Assembly (NCBI RefSeq): GCF_006334915.2
Contig: NZ_VDMA02000022.1
Span: 62,001 to 126,000 of the forward strand
Length of the DNA: 64,000 nt
Source of the DNA: Microbispora catharanthi
GTDB lineage: Bacteria > Actinomycetota > Actinomycetes > Streptosporangiales > Streptosporangiaceae
Reading direction: 5' to 3'
The notes under the pieces: generated by a model
The model's input: the letters and a program-made list of their open reading frames with translations, nothing else
Told to the model about the DNA's origin: nothing
Databases searched by the model: none
Program-made: the position numbers and the translations under genes
Part shown: positions 49,797-58,356 of the stretch, one piece after another
How the letters are laid out: each line of letters begins with the position of its first letter
Numbering within the stretch: the stretch's first letter is position 1

Positions 49797-50519
49797 ATGG
49801 CTGTCATCCATCACACCACGCTGACGCCCAGCAAACTGGAGCTGCTCACGTCGTGGCTTCCCACCCAGCCCTGGTACGAAGGCGACGGGCGGCGGCCGGA
49901 GCTGACGAAGGCCGGGGGCTTCCGGCTCGACGACCCGCAGGGCGAGGTCGGCATGGAGTTCATGGTGGTCACCGACGTGTCCGGCGACCGTCCCGTCTCC
50001 TATCACGTGCCGCTCACCTATCGGGGAGCGCCGTTGGAGGGGGCCGATCGCGCTCTCATCGGGACGACGGAGCACGGCGTCCTGGGACGCCGGTGGATCT
50101 ATGACGGCACCCACGATCCGGTCCTCGCCGCACAACTCCACGCCCTGTTCGTGGGGGACGTCGAGGCGCAGGATCAGAACGAGAGCGACACCCCCGACCC
50201 GTCGGTCACCAGAAGCTTCACGGGAGCCGCCACGCCGGGCCCGATCCGGCCGACCGCCGTTGCCGACGCGCCGCACGCCACCGACATCGTCGCGGACGTC
50301 GCCACGGCGGACGGCACAGCGGACGCCACAGTGGACGGCGCAGTGGACGGCGGCCGGGGCGGACGGCTGACCATGCGGGTGACCCGCGTCCTGCGGCCCG
50401 GCGAAGCGGACAGCGCGGGCGTCGCCGACGTCCTGGGTCACGTCGCGGCCGGTTGGCGGCTGCCGGACGGAGCCGAGGCCCGGGGCGTGTTCGCCGTCAT
50501 CACGGACGCGCCCCGCTGA
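49797..50519 (+). CDS. CG0192-type maltokinase N-terminal cap-like protein
   Basis: 240 residues. The segment MAVIHHTTLTPSKLELLTSW, then the WIYDGTHDPVLAAQLHALF and VTRVLRPGEA stretches, match stand-alone proteins related to the N-terminal cap of actinobacterial maltokinase. They have no kinase domain and no known activity. A low-complexity Thr/Asp/Ala linker at about 155-190 contains repeated GACGG-type steps. Monocistronic, with no partner kinase nearby. Confidence 0.78.
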   Translation: MAVIHHTTLTPSKLELLTSWLPTQPWYEGDGRRPELTKAGGFRLDDPQGEVGMEFMVVTDVSGDRPVSYHVPLTYRGAPLEGADRALIGTTEHGVLGRRWIYDGTHDPVLAAQLHALFVGDVEAQDQNESDTPDPSVTRSFTGAATPGPIRPTAVADAPHATDIVADVATADGTADATVDGAVDGGRGGRLTMRVTRVLRPGEADSAGVADVLGHVAAGWRLPDGAEARGVFAVITDAPR

Positions 50520-50613
50520 TCCTGACCTCCGACGAGCCGTCCGGCCGCCGGGTGAGGCCTTCGGTGCGGGTGTCGTCGCCGTCGTGACAATCGTCCGCCG
50601 TTGCGGGAGGCGG

Positions 50614-52122
50614 TCAGGAACCGGGCGTCCTGACGCGTGTCGTGGCGGCGAGGGCCGTGGCCGCCGCGGACCGCAGGGCTGCGTCGTCGTCCTCCTCCGA
50701 GGCCCAGGCGACGTGCCCGTCCGGACGGATCAGTGCGGCGCGGACCCGCCGCCATCCGGCCCGGGACTCGACCGGCTCGTCCGCGCACACGACGAGTCCC
50801 GGCGGCGTGGGCGGTTCCGGGGACGTGGTCACCCGGCCGGGCAGGGCGCGGCCCGTCCCCGTGAGGTCGAGGAACACGTAGCGCCCGGGGACGAGCAGCG
50901 CGAACAGCCCCGGCCCGCCGGACAGTCGCAGGTCCGGAGCCCGTGTCCCCACGAGCGGGTGATCACCGGCGCCCCGTCCGTACGACACGCCGATGCCGGA
51001 GGCCTGCTCCGCCAGGAAGCGGGAGAACTCCGGCACCCGCGCGATGGCGTCGTCCAGGACCGACCGCAGGGCGAGAGTCTCGGGCGTGAACGTCGTCATG
51101 AGCGCGGTCTGCCCCCGGGTCAGGCGCAGCGTGGCCGCGCCGACCGGATGCCTTTCCGCGTGGTAGCTGTCCAGCAGCCCGTCGGGAGCCCATCCCCGCA
51201 CCGTGGCGGCCAGCTTCCAGCCGAGGTTCCACGCGTCCTGCACGCCGACGTTCAGGCCCATGCCCCCGGCCGGGAACAGGCGGTGCGCGGCGTCTCCGGC
51301 CAGGAGGACGCGGCCGCTGCGGTATCGGTCGGCGAGGCACGAGGCGGATCCCGTGCCGGACACCCAGACGGGGTCGTGCAGGCCGAAGTCGGTGCCGGCG
51401 ACGGCCACGAGCCAGGCGCGCAGTTCCTTCTCCGCAGGCTGGCCTTCGTACCCGAGGACGCCTGCGCCGTCGACGCCCGCCACCCGGTGGAGGCCGGGGC
51501 CGATGGGCACGACCAGCACCTGGCCGGCCTCGTTGGTCTTCTGGAAGTACGGCACCGCCGGGGGATCGTCGAGCGTCACGTCCGCGACCCAGGCGTAGGC
51601 CGTGGAGCCGGTTCCCGGAAAGCCGATCCCGGCGGCCGAGCGGACCGCGCTGCCCGCTCCGTCACAGCCGACCAGGAACGCCGTCTCCATGGTGGAGGGC
51701 CCTCCCGGGCCCTCGGCCCGCACTACGACCCGGTCCGTCTCCTGGGTCGACGCGGTGAAGGCGTGCCCGCGCCGGACGTGCACCCCCAGGTCGCGGGCGT
51801 AGCCCTCCATCAGCTCCTCGACCTTCGGCTGCGCGAGCAGAAGGACGTACGGGAAAGGGGTGTCGAGCGTCCCGTAGTCCATCCGATGGTCGAGGAGACC
51901 GAAATGCGAGTCCGGCACCCGCCTGCCCTGCGTGACGAACGACTCGCCGACGCCGCGCGACGCCCACAGCTCCATCGTGCGAGGGTGGATCGTGAAGCCC
52001 TTGGAGTGGGGGTCGCGTTCCGCCCGCCTCTCCAGGACCGTGACCTCGACCCCCGCGAGACGTAACTCCGCCGCGAGCCACAGCCCGGTGGGGCCGCCTC
52101 CGACGATGACGACTTCTCCCAT
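50614..52122 (-). CDS. FAD-dependent aromatic-type monooxygenase (PHBH/RdmE family)
   Basis: 502 residues. FAD motif GGGPTG at 8-13, the second FAD motif VLLAGDAAHRLFPAGGMGLN and NVGVQDAWNLGWKLAA. A thioredoxin-like C-terminal domain (LVGTRAPDLRLSGGPGLFAL) is present, as in polyketide and phenol hydroxylases. Hydroxylates an aromatic or polyketide substrate using NAD(P)H and oxygen. No biosynthetic cluster surrounds it, so the substrate is unknown. Confidence 0.87.
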   Translation of the reverse strand: MGEVVIVGGGPTGLWLAAELRLAGVEVTVLERRAERDPHSKGFTIHPRTMELWASRGVGESFVTQGRRVPDSHFGLLDHRMDYGTLDTPFPYVLLLAQPKVEELMEGYARDLGVHVRRGHAFTASTQETDRVVVRAEGPGGPSTMETAFLVGCDGAGSAVRSAAGIGFPGTGSTAYAWVADVTLDDPPAVPYFQKTNEAGQVLVVPIGPGLHRVAGVDGAGVLGYEGQPAEKELRAWLVAVAGTDFGLHDPVWVSGTGSASCLADRYRSGRVLLAGDAAHRLFPAGGMGLNVGVQDAWNLGWKLAATVRGWAPDGLLDSYHAERHPVGAATLRLTRGQTALMTTFTPETLALRSVLDDAIARVPEFSRFLAEQASGIGVSYGRGAGDHPLVGTRAPDLRLSGGPGLFALLVPGRYVFLDLTGTGRALPGRVTTSPEPPTPPGLVVCADEPVESRAGWRRVRAALIRPDGHVAWASEEDDDAALRSAAATALAATTRVRTPGS

Positions 52123-52257
52123 GTGCCTCTCCCGAGAACGATCCGCTGACCGTGATCTTCGGTGCGAGGACGGTGGACCGCGCGTGCAGCGCCCGACCCT
52201 CGTCGCCCCGTCATCCTCTCCTGGCGGAGGGGACGGCGCCAGCCGGCGGGGGCCCCG

Positions 52258-54297
52258 CTATGGGCGGGGCCGCCGCAGGACGCGGACCTGCCGGGGGGCC
52301 AGGGTCGTGTCCCGGGCCAGGGCGGGGCCGTGGAGGGGGTCGCCGGGGATCGCGGACAGGTCGACGTGCCGGTCCGTACGGTTGATCAGGAACCAGTAGT
52401 CGTCCGTTCCGTCGGTGCGGACGGCGACGTCGACCAGGCCGCGGGCCTCGGGCGGCAGCTCCGAGGCAATCTCGGCGGCGTCCAGCAGGTGAGGAAGGAC
52501 GACCCCGAGGCCCTCCGGGCCGAGCCGGGTGGAGACGTACGACGCCGAGCCCGCTCCCGTACGGCGCGTCGTGACGGCGGGGCGGCCCGCGTGGTCGCCG
52601 GTCTTGTACGTCGCGAGGACCTCGGTCGCCGGGCCGGTGAGGTCGATCCGGTCGGTCCACAGGGTGCCGGTCACGCCGAGGTCGAGGTCGACGGCCTCGC
52701 CGTCGAGCAGGGGGCCGAACTCCTCGATGCGGATGCCGAGCAGGTCGCGCAGGGCCCCGGGGTAGCCGCCGAGCCACACGTGGTCGTCCTCGTCGACGAC
52801 CCCGGAGAAGTAGGTGGTGACGAGGTGCCCGCCGGAGGTGACGTAGTCCTCCAGCCGCCGGGCCAGAGCGGCGGGCACGACGTGCAGGATCGGGGCCACG
52901 AGCAGCCGGTAGCCGCTGAGGTCGTCGTCCACGTCGACCACGTCCGCCCGGACCCCCGCGTCGAGGAACGCGGTGTACCAGTCGAGGGCCTCCTGGCGGT
53001 AGCGCAGCAGCGAGGTGGGATGGGAGTCGAGCTCGGCGGCCCACCAGGAGTCCCAGTCGAACACGACCGCCACGGGGGCGCGCAGCCGCCGGGTGCCCGC
53101 GACGGGCGCGAGGGCGGCCAGGGTGGCGCCCAGGTCGGCGACCGAGCGGAACACGTCGCTGTCGGTGCCCGCGTGGGGGACCATCGCCGAGTGGTACTTC
53201 TCGGCCCCGCCCGCCGACTGCCGCCACTGGAAGAAGCAGACGGCGTCGGCGCCGTAGGCGACGTGGGTGAGCGAGTCGCGGGCCATGCCGCCGGGCTTCT
53301 TCGCCAGGTTGACCGGCTGCCAGTTGACCGCGCTGGTGGAGTGCTCCATCAGGTACCACGGCCGGCCGCCGGCGAGCGAGCCGGTGAGGTTCGCCGAGAA
53401 GGACAGCTCGTCCTGGGCCTGGGGACCCGTCAGCAGGTAGTGGTCGTTGGAGACGAAGTCCACCTCGGCGGCCCAGTCGGCGTAGTCCATGCCCTTGGTC
53501 TCGCCCATGACCATGAAGTTCGTGGTCACGGGGATGTCCGGGGTCAGCTCGCGCAGGACGTCGCGTTCCGCGCGCAGGTAGTCCTTCAGCGCGTCGGAGG
53601 AGAAGCGCTTGAAGTCCAGTTGCTGGGTGGGGTTGGGGTAGGAGGCCGCCAGGCGCGGCGGCAGGATCTGTGCCCAGTCGCTGTAGCGCTGGGACCAGAA
53701 CGAGGTCGCCCAGGCGCGGTTCAGCTCGTCCAGCGTGCCGTACCGTGCCCGCAGCCACTCACGGAAGGCGGCCGCGGCGTCGTCGGAGAAGTCGTAGACG
53801 TTGTGGCAGCCGAGTTCGTTGGAGATGTGCCAGGCGGCGAGGGCGGGGTGGCCGCCGTAGCGCTCGGCGAGGGCCCGGGTCAGCCGCAGCGCGTGCCGGC
53901 GGAAGACCGGCGAGGTCGGCCGCCAGTGCTGCCGCGCCCCCGGCCACACCGTGTGGCCCTGCCGGTCCACGGGGAGGATCTCCGGGTGATTCGCGCTCAG
54001 CCACGGCGGCGGCGAGGCCGTGGCCGTGGCCAGGTCGACCGCGATGCCGTGGGCGTGCAGCAGGTCCATCGCCTCGTCGAGCCAGTCGAAGTCCCAGACG
54101 TCCTCGCTCGGCTGGATCCGCGCCCACGAGAAGATCGCCAAGGAGACGATGTTCACCCCGGCCGCCCGCATCGCGCGCATGTCCTCGTCCCAGACCTCCC
54201 GGGGCCACTGCTCGGGGTTGTAGTCGGCCCCGAACCCCAGGCGGGCCCTTCCGGGGTCGGACGGCCAGCGCACCCAACGGTGCCGGTCAGCGTTCAC
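52258..54297 (-). CDS. Glycoside hydrolase family 42 beta-galactosidase
   Basis: 679 residues from the GTG at 54297, chosen because GGAAGGAG lies 5 bases upstream (a TTG at 54312 precedes that site and is unlikely). GH42 features: GADYNPEQWPREVWDEDMRA at the start, acid/base Glu in AAWHISNELGCHN, nucleophile Glu in WYLMEHSTSAVNW. No signal peptide. Last in a sugar ABC operon, it would cleave imported beta-galactosides. Confidence 0.9.
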   Translation of the reverse strand: MNADRHRWVRWPSDPGRARLGFGADYNPEQWPREVWDEDMRAMRAAGVNIVSLAIFSWARIQPSEDVWDFDWLDEAMDLLHAHGIAVDLATATASPPPWLSANHPEILPVDRQGHTVWPGARQHWRPTSPVFRRHALRLTRALAERYGGHPALAAWHISNELGCHNVYDFSDDAAAAFREWLRARYGTLDELNRAWATSFWSQRYSDWAQILPPRLAASYPNPTQQLDFKRFSSDALKDYLRAERDVLRELTPDIPVTTNFMVMGETKGMDYADWAAEVDFVSNDHYLLTGPQAQDELSFSANLTGSLAGGRPWYLMEHSTSAVNWQPVNLAKKPGGMARDSLTHVAYGADAVCFFQWRQSAGGAEKYHSAMVPHAGTDSDVFRSVADLGATLAALAPVAGTRRLRAPVAVVFDWDSWWAAELDSHPTSLLRYRQEALDWYTAFLDAGVRADVVDVDDDLSGYRLLVAPILHVVPAALARRLEDYVTSGGHLVTTYFSGVVDEDDHVWLGGYPGALRDLLGIRIEEFGPLLDGEAVDLDLGVTGTLWTDRIDLTGPATEVLATYKTGDHAGRPAVTTRRTGAGSASYVSTRLGPEGLGVVLPHLLDAAEIASELPPEARGLVDVAVRTDGTDDYWFLINRTDRHVDLSAIPGDPLHGPALARDTTLAPRQVRVLRRPRP

Positions 54298-54721
54298 AAC
54301 GACTCCTTCCAATGATGGTTACGTGCTCTTCCCGCCGGCCGCTGCCGGCGCCGTGAGCGCGCGGGCCGGTGAACGGCGGCGGGAGTGCGTTCCGGGGTGG
54401 TTGCGGGGGTGGGAGCGCATGGTGCTTCCTCTCGTGCTTCCTCTCGTGCTTCCTCTTGGGGAAGGACCGGCAGCCGTGCCGGGGGATCGGCTGTCGGTGG
54501 CCGGGACGGCGCCGCCGGTCGGCGGTGCCGCGGAAGTACGTATGCGGTGGTGCGGTGATCCGGCTGCGGTGGAATCGGCGCGGTGGAATCGGCGCGTGGC
54601 GCCGGGAACGCGCGGGCCGGGTCTCACACCGATGGTCTCGGGCCGGTGGTTGGGGGCTCGTCCTGCCGCCGCGCTCCCCGCGGAACGGCGGCAGCGATGG
54701 CGCCGGTGACCACGGTGACTG
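54298..54721 (-). other. 424-bp gap between binding protein and GH42 genes
   Basis: No convincing gene. It contains a 12-bp tandem repeat (54422-54457). A 33-codon ORF begins on the minus strand just beyond that repeat (ATG at 54421) and ends at a TAA about 20 bases before the GH42 start, but I see no family match. Confidence 0.4.
54422..54457 (-). repeat. 12-bp tandem repeat, 3 copies
   Basis: Unit GTGCTTCCTCTC (54422-54433, 54434-54445, then 54446-54457 with one change). On the transcribed strand each unit contains GAGGAAG, a ribosome-site-like sequence. Confidence 0.85.
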
Positions 54722-56083
54722 CTACTTGACGGTGAAGCCCTGCTCCTCGCCGTACTTCAGGGAGGCGTCCTGCCAGGCCTTCAGGCCGTCCTGCAGGGTG
54801 GTGGACGACGTGTACGCCTTACCGACCGTGTCGTTGAAGATGCTGTTGGCGTAGACCTGGAAGGGCAGGTAGGACCAGCCGCTGACGACCTGCGAGGCGG
54901 ACTCGGCGAGCACCTGGTTGACCTTCTGGCCGCCGAAGTAGGGGAACTCCTTGTCCTGGAACTTCGGGTCCTGCAGCTGGGCGGTGGTGGCGGGGAAGGC
55001 GCCGCCGTCGACCCGGGTCTGCACCCCCTCGTCGACGTTGGCGTACTTCAGGAAGGCGTAGGCGAGGTTCTTGTTTGCGCCGGCCTCGGGGATCGCCAGC
55101 GAGCTGCCGCCGTTCTCGGCGGTGGCCCTGCCTCCGGCCTCCCACTGCGGCATGGGCGCGACCTGCCACTTGCCCTCCCCGGCCTTGACCCCGGACTCGA
55201 GGTTGGCGGGCATCCAGGCGCCGATGACCAGGGTGGCGATGGTGCCGTCGCCCAGGCCCTTGTACCAGGCGTCGCTCCAGCTGGTGGCCGGCGCGAGCAG
55301 CTTGCCGTCGATCAGCTTCTGCCAGAGGGCGGTGAACTTCTGCGTGCCCGGCTCGGCGAAGTCGATCCCGACCGTGGTGCCGTCGACGGTGTACGGCTTA
55401 CCGCCCGCCTGCCAGATCATGCTGGTGGTGAAGCCCGCGTCACCGGTGTCGTTGGTGATGTACGCCTTCGGGTTCGCCTTGTGCAGCTTCTCGGCGTCGG
55501 CCGCGAACTCGTCCCAGGTGGTGGGCACCTTGAGGTCGTACTTGTCGAAGACCTCCTTGTTGTAGAACAGCGCCATCGGGCCGGAGTCCATGGGCAGGCC
55601 GTAGATGCCGTTGCCGACGTGCACAGAGCTCCACGGGCCGGGGGTGAAGGTGCCGTCCAGCTTGCCCGCGCCCAGGGCGCCGAGGTCGGCGACCGACTTG
55701 GCGAGGGCGAACTGCGGCAGGGCGTAGTACTCCACCTGGGCGACGTCCGGGACCCCCGAGCCGGCCTTGATCGCGTTCTGCAGGGCGGTGTACTGGTCGT
55801 TGCCGGTGCCGGCGTTGACGAGGTTGACCTTGACCTTCGGATACTTGGCCTGGAAGTCCGCGACGACCTGCTTGAGCGTCGGCTCCCACGCCCAGACGGT
55901 GATGGAGCCGCCGGTGTCGAGCGCCTTCTGGATGTCGGCGTCGGAGACGGCCGCGGACGCCGCGGGGGCGGCCGCGTCGGCGCCCGGGGAGGAGCCGTCG
56001 TCGCCGGAGCCGCAGGCGGCGGCGGTGATCGACACGGTCAGGGCCGCGCCCAGCAGGAGGGCGCGACGGCGGGTTATCGCCAT
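54722..56083 (-). CDS. Sugar ABC transporter substrate-binding lipoprotein
   Basis: 453 residues. Lipobox ITAAACG after a twin-arginine start (ITRRRALLLG). Family 1 sugar-binding pattern: ITVWAWEPTLKQVVADFQAK, GVPDVAQVEYYALPQFA, GIYGLPMDSGPMALFYNKEV. With the adjoining permeases and GH42, a beta-galactoside is the likely ligand. It lies downstream of the permease genes, the reverse of the common order, and is tied to them by a chain of mini-ORFs. The ATPase is presumably shared and encoded elsewhere. Confidence 0.9.
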   Translation of the reverse strand: MAITRRRALLLGAALTVSITAAACGSGDDGSSPGADAAAPAASAAVSDADIQKALDTGGSITVWAWEPTLKQVVADFQAKYPKVKVNLVNAGTGNDQYTALQNAIKAGSGVPDVAQVEYYALPQFALAKSVADLGALGAGKLDGTFTPGPWSSVHVGNGIYGLPMDSGPMALFYNKEVFDKYDLKVPTTWDEFAADAEKLHKANPKAYITNDTGDAGFTTSMIWQAGGKPYTVDGTTVGIDFAEPGTQKFTALWQKLIDGKLLAPATSWSDAWYKGLGDGTIATLVIGAWMPANLESGVKAGEGKWQVAPMPQWEAGGRATAENGGSSLAIPEAGANKNLAYAFLKYANVDEGVQTRVDGGAFPATTAQLQDPKFQDKEFPYFGGQKVNQVLAESASQVVSGWSYLPFQVYANSIFNDTVGKAYTSSTTLQDGLKAWQDASLKYGEEQGFTVK

Positions 56084-56236
56084 GGGATGTGCCTTTCTGG
56101 ATCATCGGGGGAGACAGACGTCGGTGGGAGCGGCCATGCCGTGCCGGTCATGGCGTGCCGGTCATGGCGTGCCGGTCATGGCGTGCCGGTCATGGCGTGC
56201 CGGTCATTCCGTGCCGGATATTCCGCGACCGGTCAT
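56074..56236 (-). repeat. 14-bp tandem array forming six consecutive ATGA-overlapping mini-ORFs
   Basis: Unit GTGCCGGTCATGGC (plus strand), four near-perfect copies from 56141 and three degenerate ones to 56238. On the transcribed strand each unit holds ATGA. The permease stop overlaps the first ATG (56236); that ORF encodes 10 residues, the next four each encode MTGTP, and the sixth (56074-56151) encodes 25 residues and stops inside the fourth codon region of the binding-protein gene, over its start. All junctions are stop-start overlaps. Confidence 0.9.
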
Positions 56237-57168
56237 TCCTTGACGCTTCCGGCGGCCAGGCCCGACTGCCAGTAGCGCTGTAGCAGCAGGAACGCCGCGA
56301 TCAGCGGGACGACGGTGAGCAGCGATCCGGTGATCACGAGGTTGAAGACGGCCTCGCCGCCCGCCGTGAGAGCCTGCTGGTTCCATTCCTTGAGACCGAC
56401 GGTGAGCGGATACCAGTCGGGGTCCTTCAGCATGATCAGCGGCAGGAAGTAGTTGTTCCAGGTCGCGACCACGTTGAAGAGCAGGACCGTGACCAGGCCG
56501 GGCGCCAGCAGCGGCAGGCTGATGCGGAAGAAGGTGCGGAACTCGCCCGAGCCGTCCACCCGCGCCGACTCGAGGATCTCCTTCGGGACGGCGTCGGTGG
56601 AGAAGGTCCACATCAGATAGAGGCCGAACGGCGAGACCAGCGACGGGATGATGATCGCCCACGGGGTGTCGGTCAGGCCCATCTTGGCGAACATCAGGAA
56701 CGTGGGGACGGCGAGCGCGGTGCCGGGCACCGCCACCGCCCCGATCACCACGGCGAACACCGCCTTCTTGCCGGGGAAGTCGAACTTCGCCAGCCCGTAG
56801 CCGGCGAGCGTCGCCAGCAGGGTCGCGCCGCCCGCCCCGACGACCACGTACAGCAGGGTGTTGAGCAGCCAGCGGACGAAGATCCCGTCCTTGTAGGTGA
56901 AGGTCGTGCCGATGTTGTCGAACAGGGCGAAGTCGCCGTTGAACCACAGGCCGAAGGAGCCCAGCAGCCCCTCCTGGGTCTTGGTGGCGTTGATCATCAG
57001 CCACACCAGGGGGAGCAGCGTGTAGACGAGCATGAGCGCGGTCAGCACGGTCAGCGTCGCGCTGCGGCGGCCTGGCGCGGACCGGCGCCTCCGGACGACC
57101 AGGGGGCCCCGGGCCGCGACGCTCTTCTGACGAGGCGCTCGGTCGGCGGTGGGAGTGGAGGTCGCCAT
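56233..57168 (-). CDS. Carbohydrate ABC transporter permease, MalG type
   Basis: 311 residues with about six membrane helices. The coupling segment is EILESARVDGSGEFRTFFRI followed by SLPLLAPGLVTV, the EAA motif of MalG-like subunits. The basic N-terminus of 45 residues is longer than usual. Starts 3 bp after the partner permease stop. The stop codon starts the mini-ORF chain leading to the binding-protein gene. Confidence 0.92.
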   Translation of the reverse strand: MATSTPTADRAPRQKSVAARGPLVVRRRRSAPGRRSATLTVLTALMLVYTLLPLVWLMINATKTQEGLLGSFGLWFNGDFALFDNIGTTFTYKDGIFVRWLLNTLLYVVVGAGGATLLATLAGYGLAKFDFPGKKAVFAVVIGAVAVPGTALAVPTFLMFAKMGLTDTPWAIIIPSLVSPFGLYLMWTFSTDAVPKEILESARVDGSGEFRTFFRISLPLLAPGLVTVLLFNVVATWNNYFLPLIMLKDPDWYPLTVGLKEWNQQALTAGGEAVFNLVITGSLLTVVPLIAAFLLLQRYWQSGLAAGSVKE

Positions 57169-57171
57169 GGC

Positions 57172-58080
57172 TCAGACCGCCTTCCGCATGCCGCGCAGCT
57201 GGACGAGGTAGGCGACGATCATCGTGATGATCCCCATGACGATGGCGACCGTCGCCGAGTAGTTGAACTGCTGGCCCGCGAAGGACAGCGAGTAGGCGTA
57301 GTAGTTCGGCGTGAAGTAGGTGGTGACCGAGTTCGGCGCGATCGTCTTGAGGATGCTCGGCTCGTTGAACAGCTGGAAGCTGCCGATGATCGAGAAGATC
57401 GTGGCGATCAGCAGCGCGCCGCGCAGGGCGGGCAGCTTGATCGCCCAGATGATCCGGAGCTGGCCGGCCCCGTCGAGCGCGGCGGCCTCGTACAGCGAGG
57501 GGTTCACCACCTTCAGCGCCGAGTAGAGGATCAGCATGTTGTAGCCCACGAACTCCCAGGTCACGATGTTGCCGATGGAGGCGAGGACCAGGTCGGGCGA
57601 CAGCGGGTCGGGCAGCGAGAGCCCGAACGCCTCGTTGATGTTGCCGACCAGGCCGAACCTGGTGCCGTACATGAAGCCCCACATCAGCGCGGCGACGACC
57701 GCGGGCACCGCGTACGGCAGGAACACCGAGATCCGGAAGAACGCCGACCCGTACAGCCTGCCGCTGTCGATCGCGAGCGCGACCAGCAGCGCGAGGAACA
57801 ACATGATCGGCACCTGGACGACCAGGAAGAGCGCGACGCGCCCGAACGCCGACCAGAACTGCGGGTCCTGCAGGACCTTGAGGTAGTTGTCGGCGCCGAC
57901 GAAGGCGGTCCCGCCGATGAGCCGGGTGCGGAACAGGCTCAGGTAGATCGAGTACGCGATCGGGGCAAGGAAGACCAGCGCGAAGACCGCCATGAACGGC
58001 CCGACGAACTGCCAGCCCACCCACGACCGGCGTCTGGCGGCCAAGACCCCCCGAGCGTTCGAATACCCTTCCGAGACCAC
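57172..58080 (-). CDS. Carbohydrate ABC transporter permease, MalF type
   Basis: 302 residues, six helices. EAA motif YEAAALDGAGQLRIIWAIKL; the PYAVPAVVAALMWGFMYGTR segment is typical of sugar permeases. GTG start behind GAGGAGC. First gene of the operon, read from the promoter region that contains LacI-type operators. Confidence 0.92.
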   Translation of the reverse strand: MVSEGYSNARGVLAARRRSWVGWQFVGPFMAVFALVFLAPIAYSIYLSLFRTRLIGGTAFVGADNYLKVLQDPQFWSAFGRVALFLVVQVPIMLFLALLVALAIDSGRLYGSAFFRISVFLPYAVPAVVAALMWGFMYGTRFGLVGNINEAFGLSLPDPLSPDLVLASIGNIVTWEFVGYNMLILYSALKVVNPSLYEAAALDGAGQLRIIWAIKLPALRGALLIATIFSIIGSFQLFNEPSILKTIAPNSVTTYFTPNYYAYSLSFAGQQFNYSATVAIVMGIITMIVAYLVQLRGMRKAV

Positions 58081-58122
58081 CGGCTCGCTCCTCTCCGCGG
58101 CGTGGTTACCGGCCGTGACTCT

Positions 58123-58138
58123 CTCGTTTACGTGGCAT
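58123..58138. promoter_or_regulatory. Partial LacI-type operator
   Basis: TCGTTTACGTGGC carries one good GTTTACGT half; the other half is degraded. 43-58 bp upstream of the permease start. Confidence 0.4.
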
Positions 58139-58145
58139 CACGAGC

Positions 58146-58161
58146 ATGTTTACGTGAACAT
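58146..58161. promoter_or_regulatory. LacI-type operator for the permease operon
   Basis: ATGTTTACGTGAACAT, palindromic except for one base pair, centred on ACGT. It lies 66-81 bp upstream of the permease start, where it could block its promoter. Confidence 0.65.
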
Positions 58162-58221
58162 CGCGAGCGAACGAGCACGGCTCGGTTGTCGCGGAGGGTG
58201 ATTTCTCGAGTCGCCGAGGTT

Positions 58222-58237
58222 ATGTTTACGTAAACTT
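58222..58237. promoter_or_regulatory. LacI-type operator for the regulator gene
   Basis: ATGTTTACGTAAACTT with a perfect 12-bp core GTTTACGTAAAC (58224-58235). It overlaps a likely -35 region; TATGGT at 58247-58252 would be the -10 box of the lacI-type gene, consistent with autoregulation. Confidence 0.65.
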
Positions 58238-58356
58238 CTGCTGCGGTATGGTGGCACCCGTCCTACGAGAGGTCAAGGGCTCCCCACGTCACGCCCGGTC
58301 GGATCGCGGCGTACGATCTCCGGCGACGGGGACGAGCAGGCGGGAGCGACACAGGA

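Noticed and set aside
54319-54627. A 102-codon frame in the gap before GH42
   Set aside because: Arg/Ser/Pro/Gly composition without motifs; much of it is generated by the 12-bp repeat.
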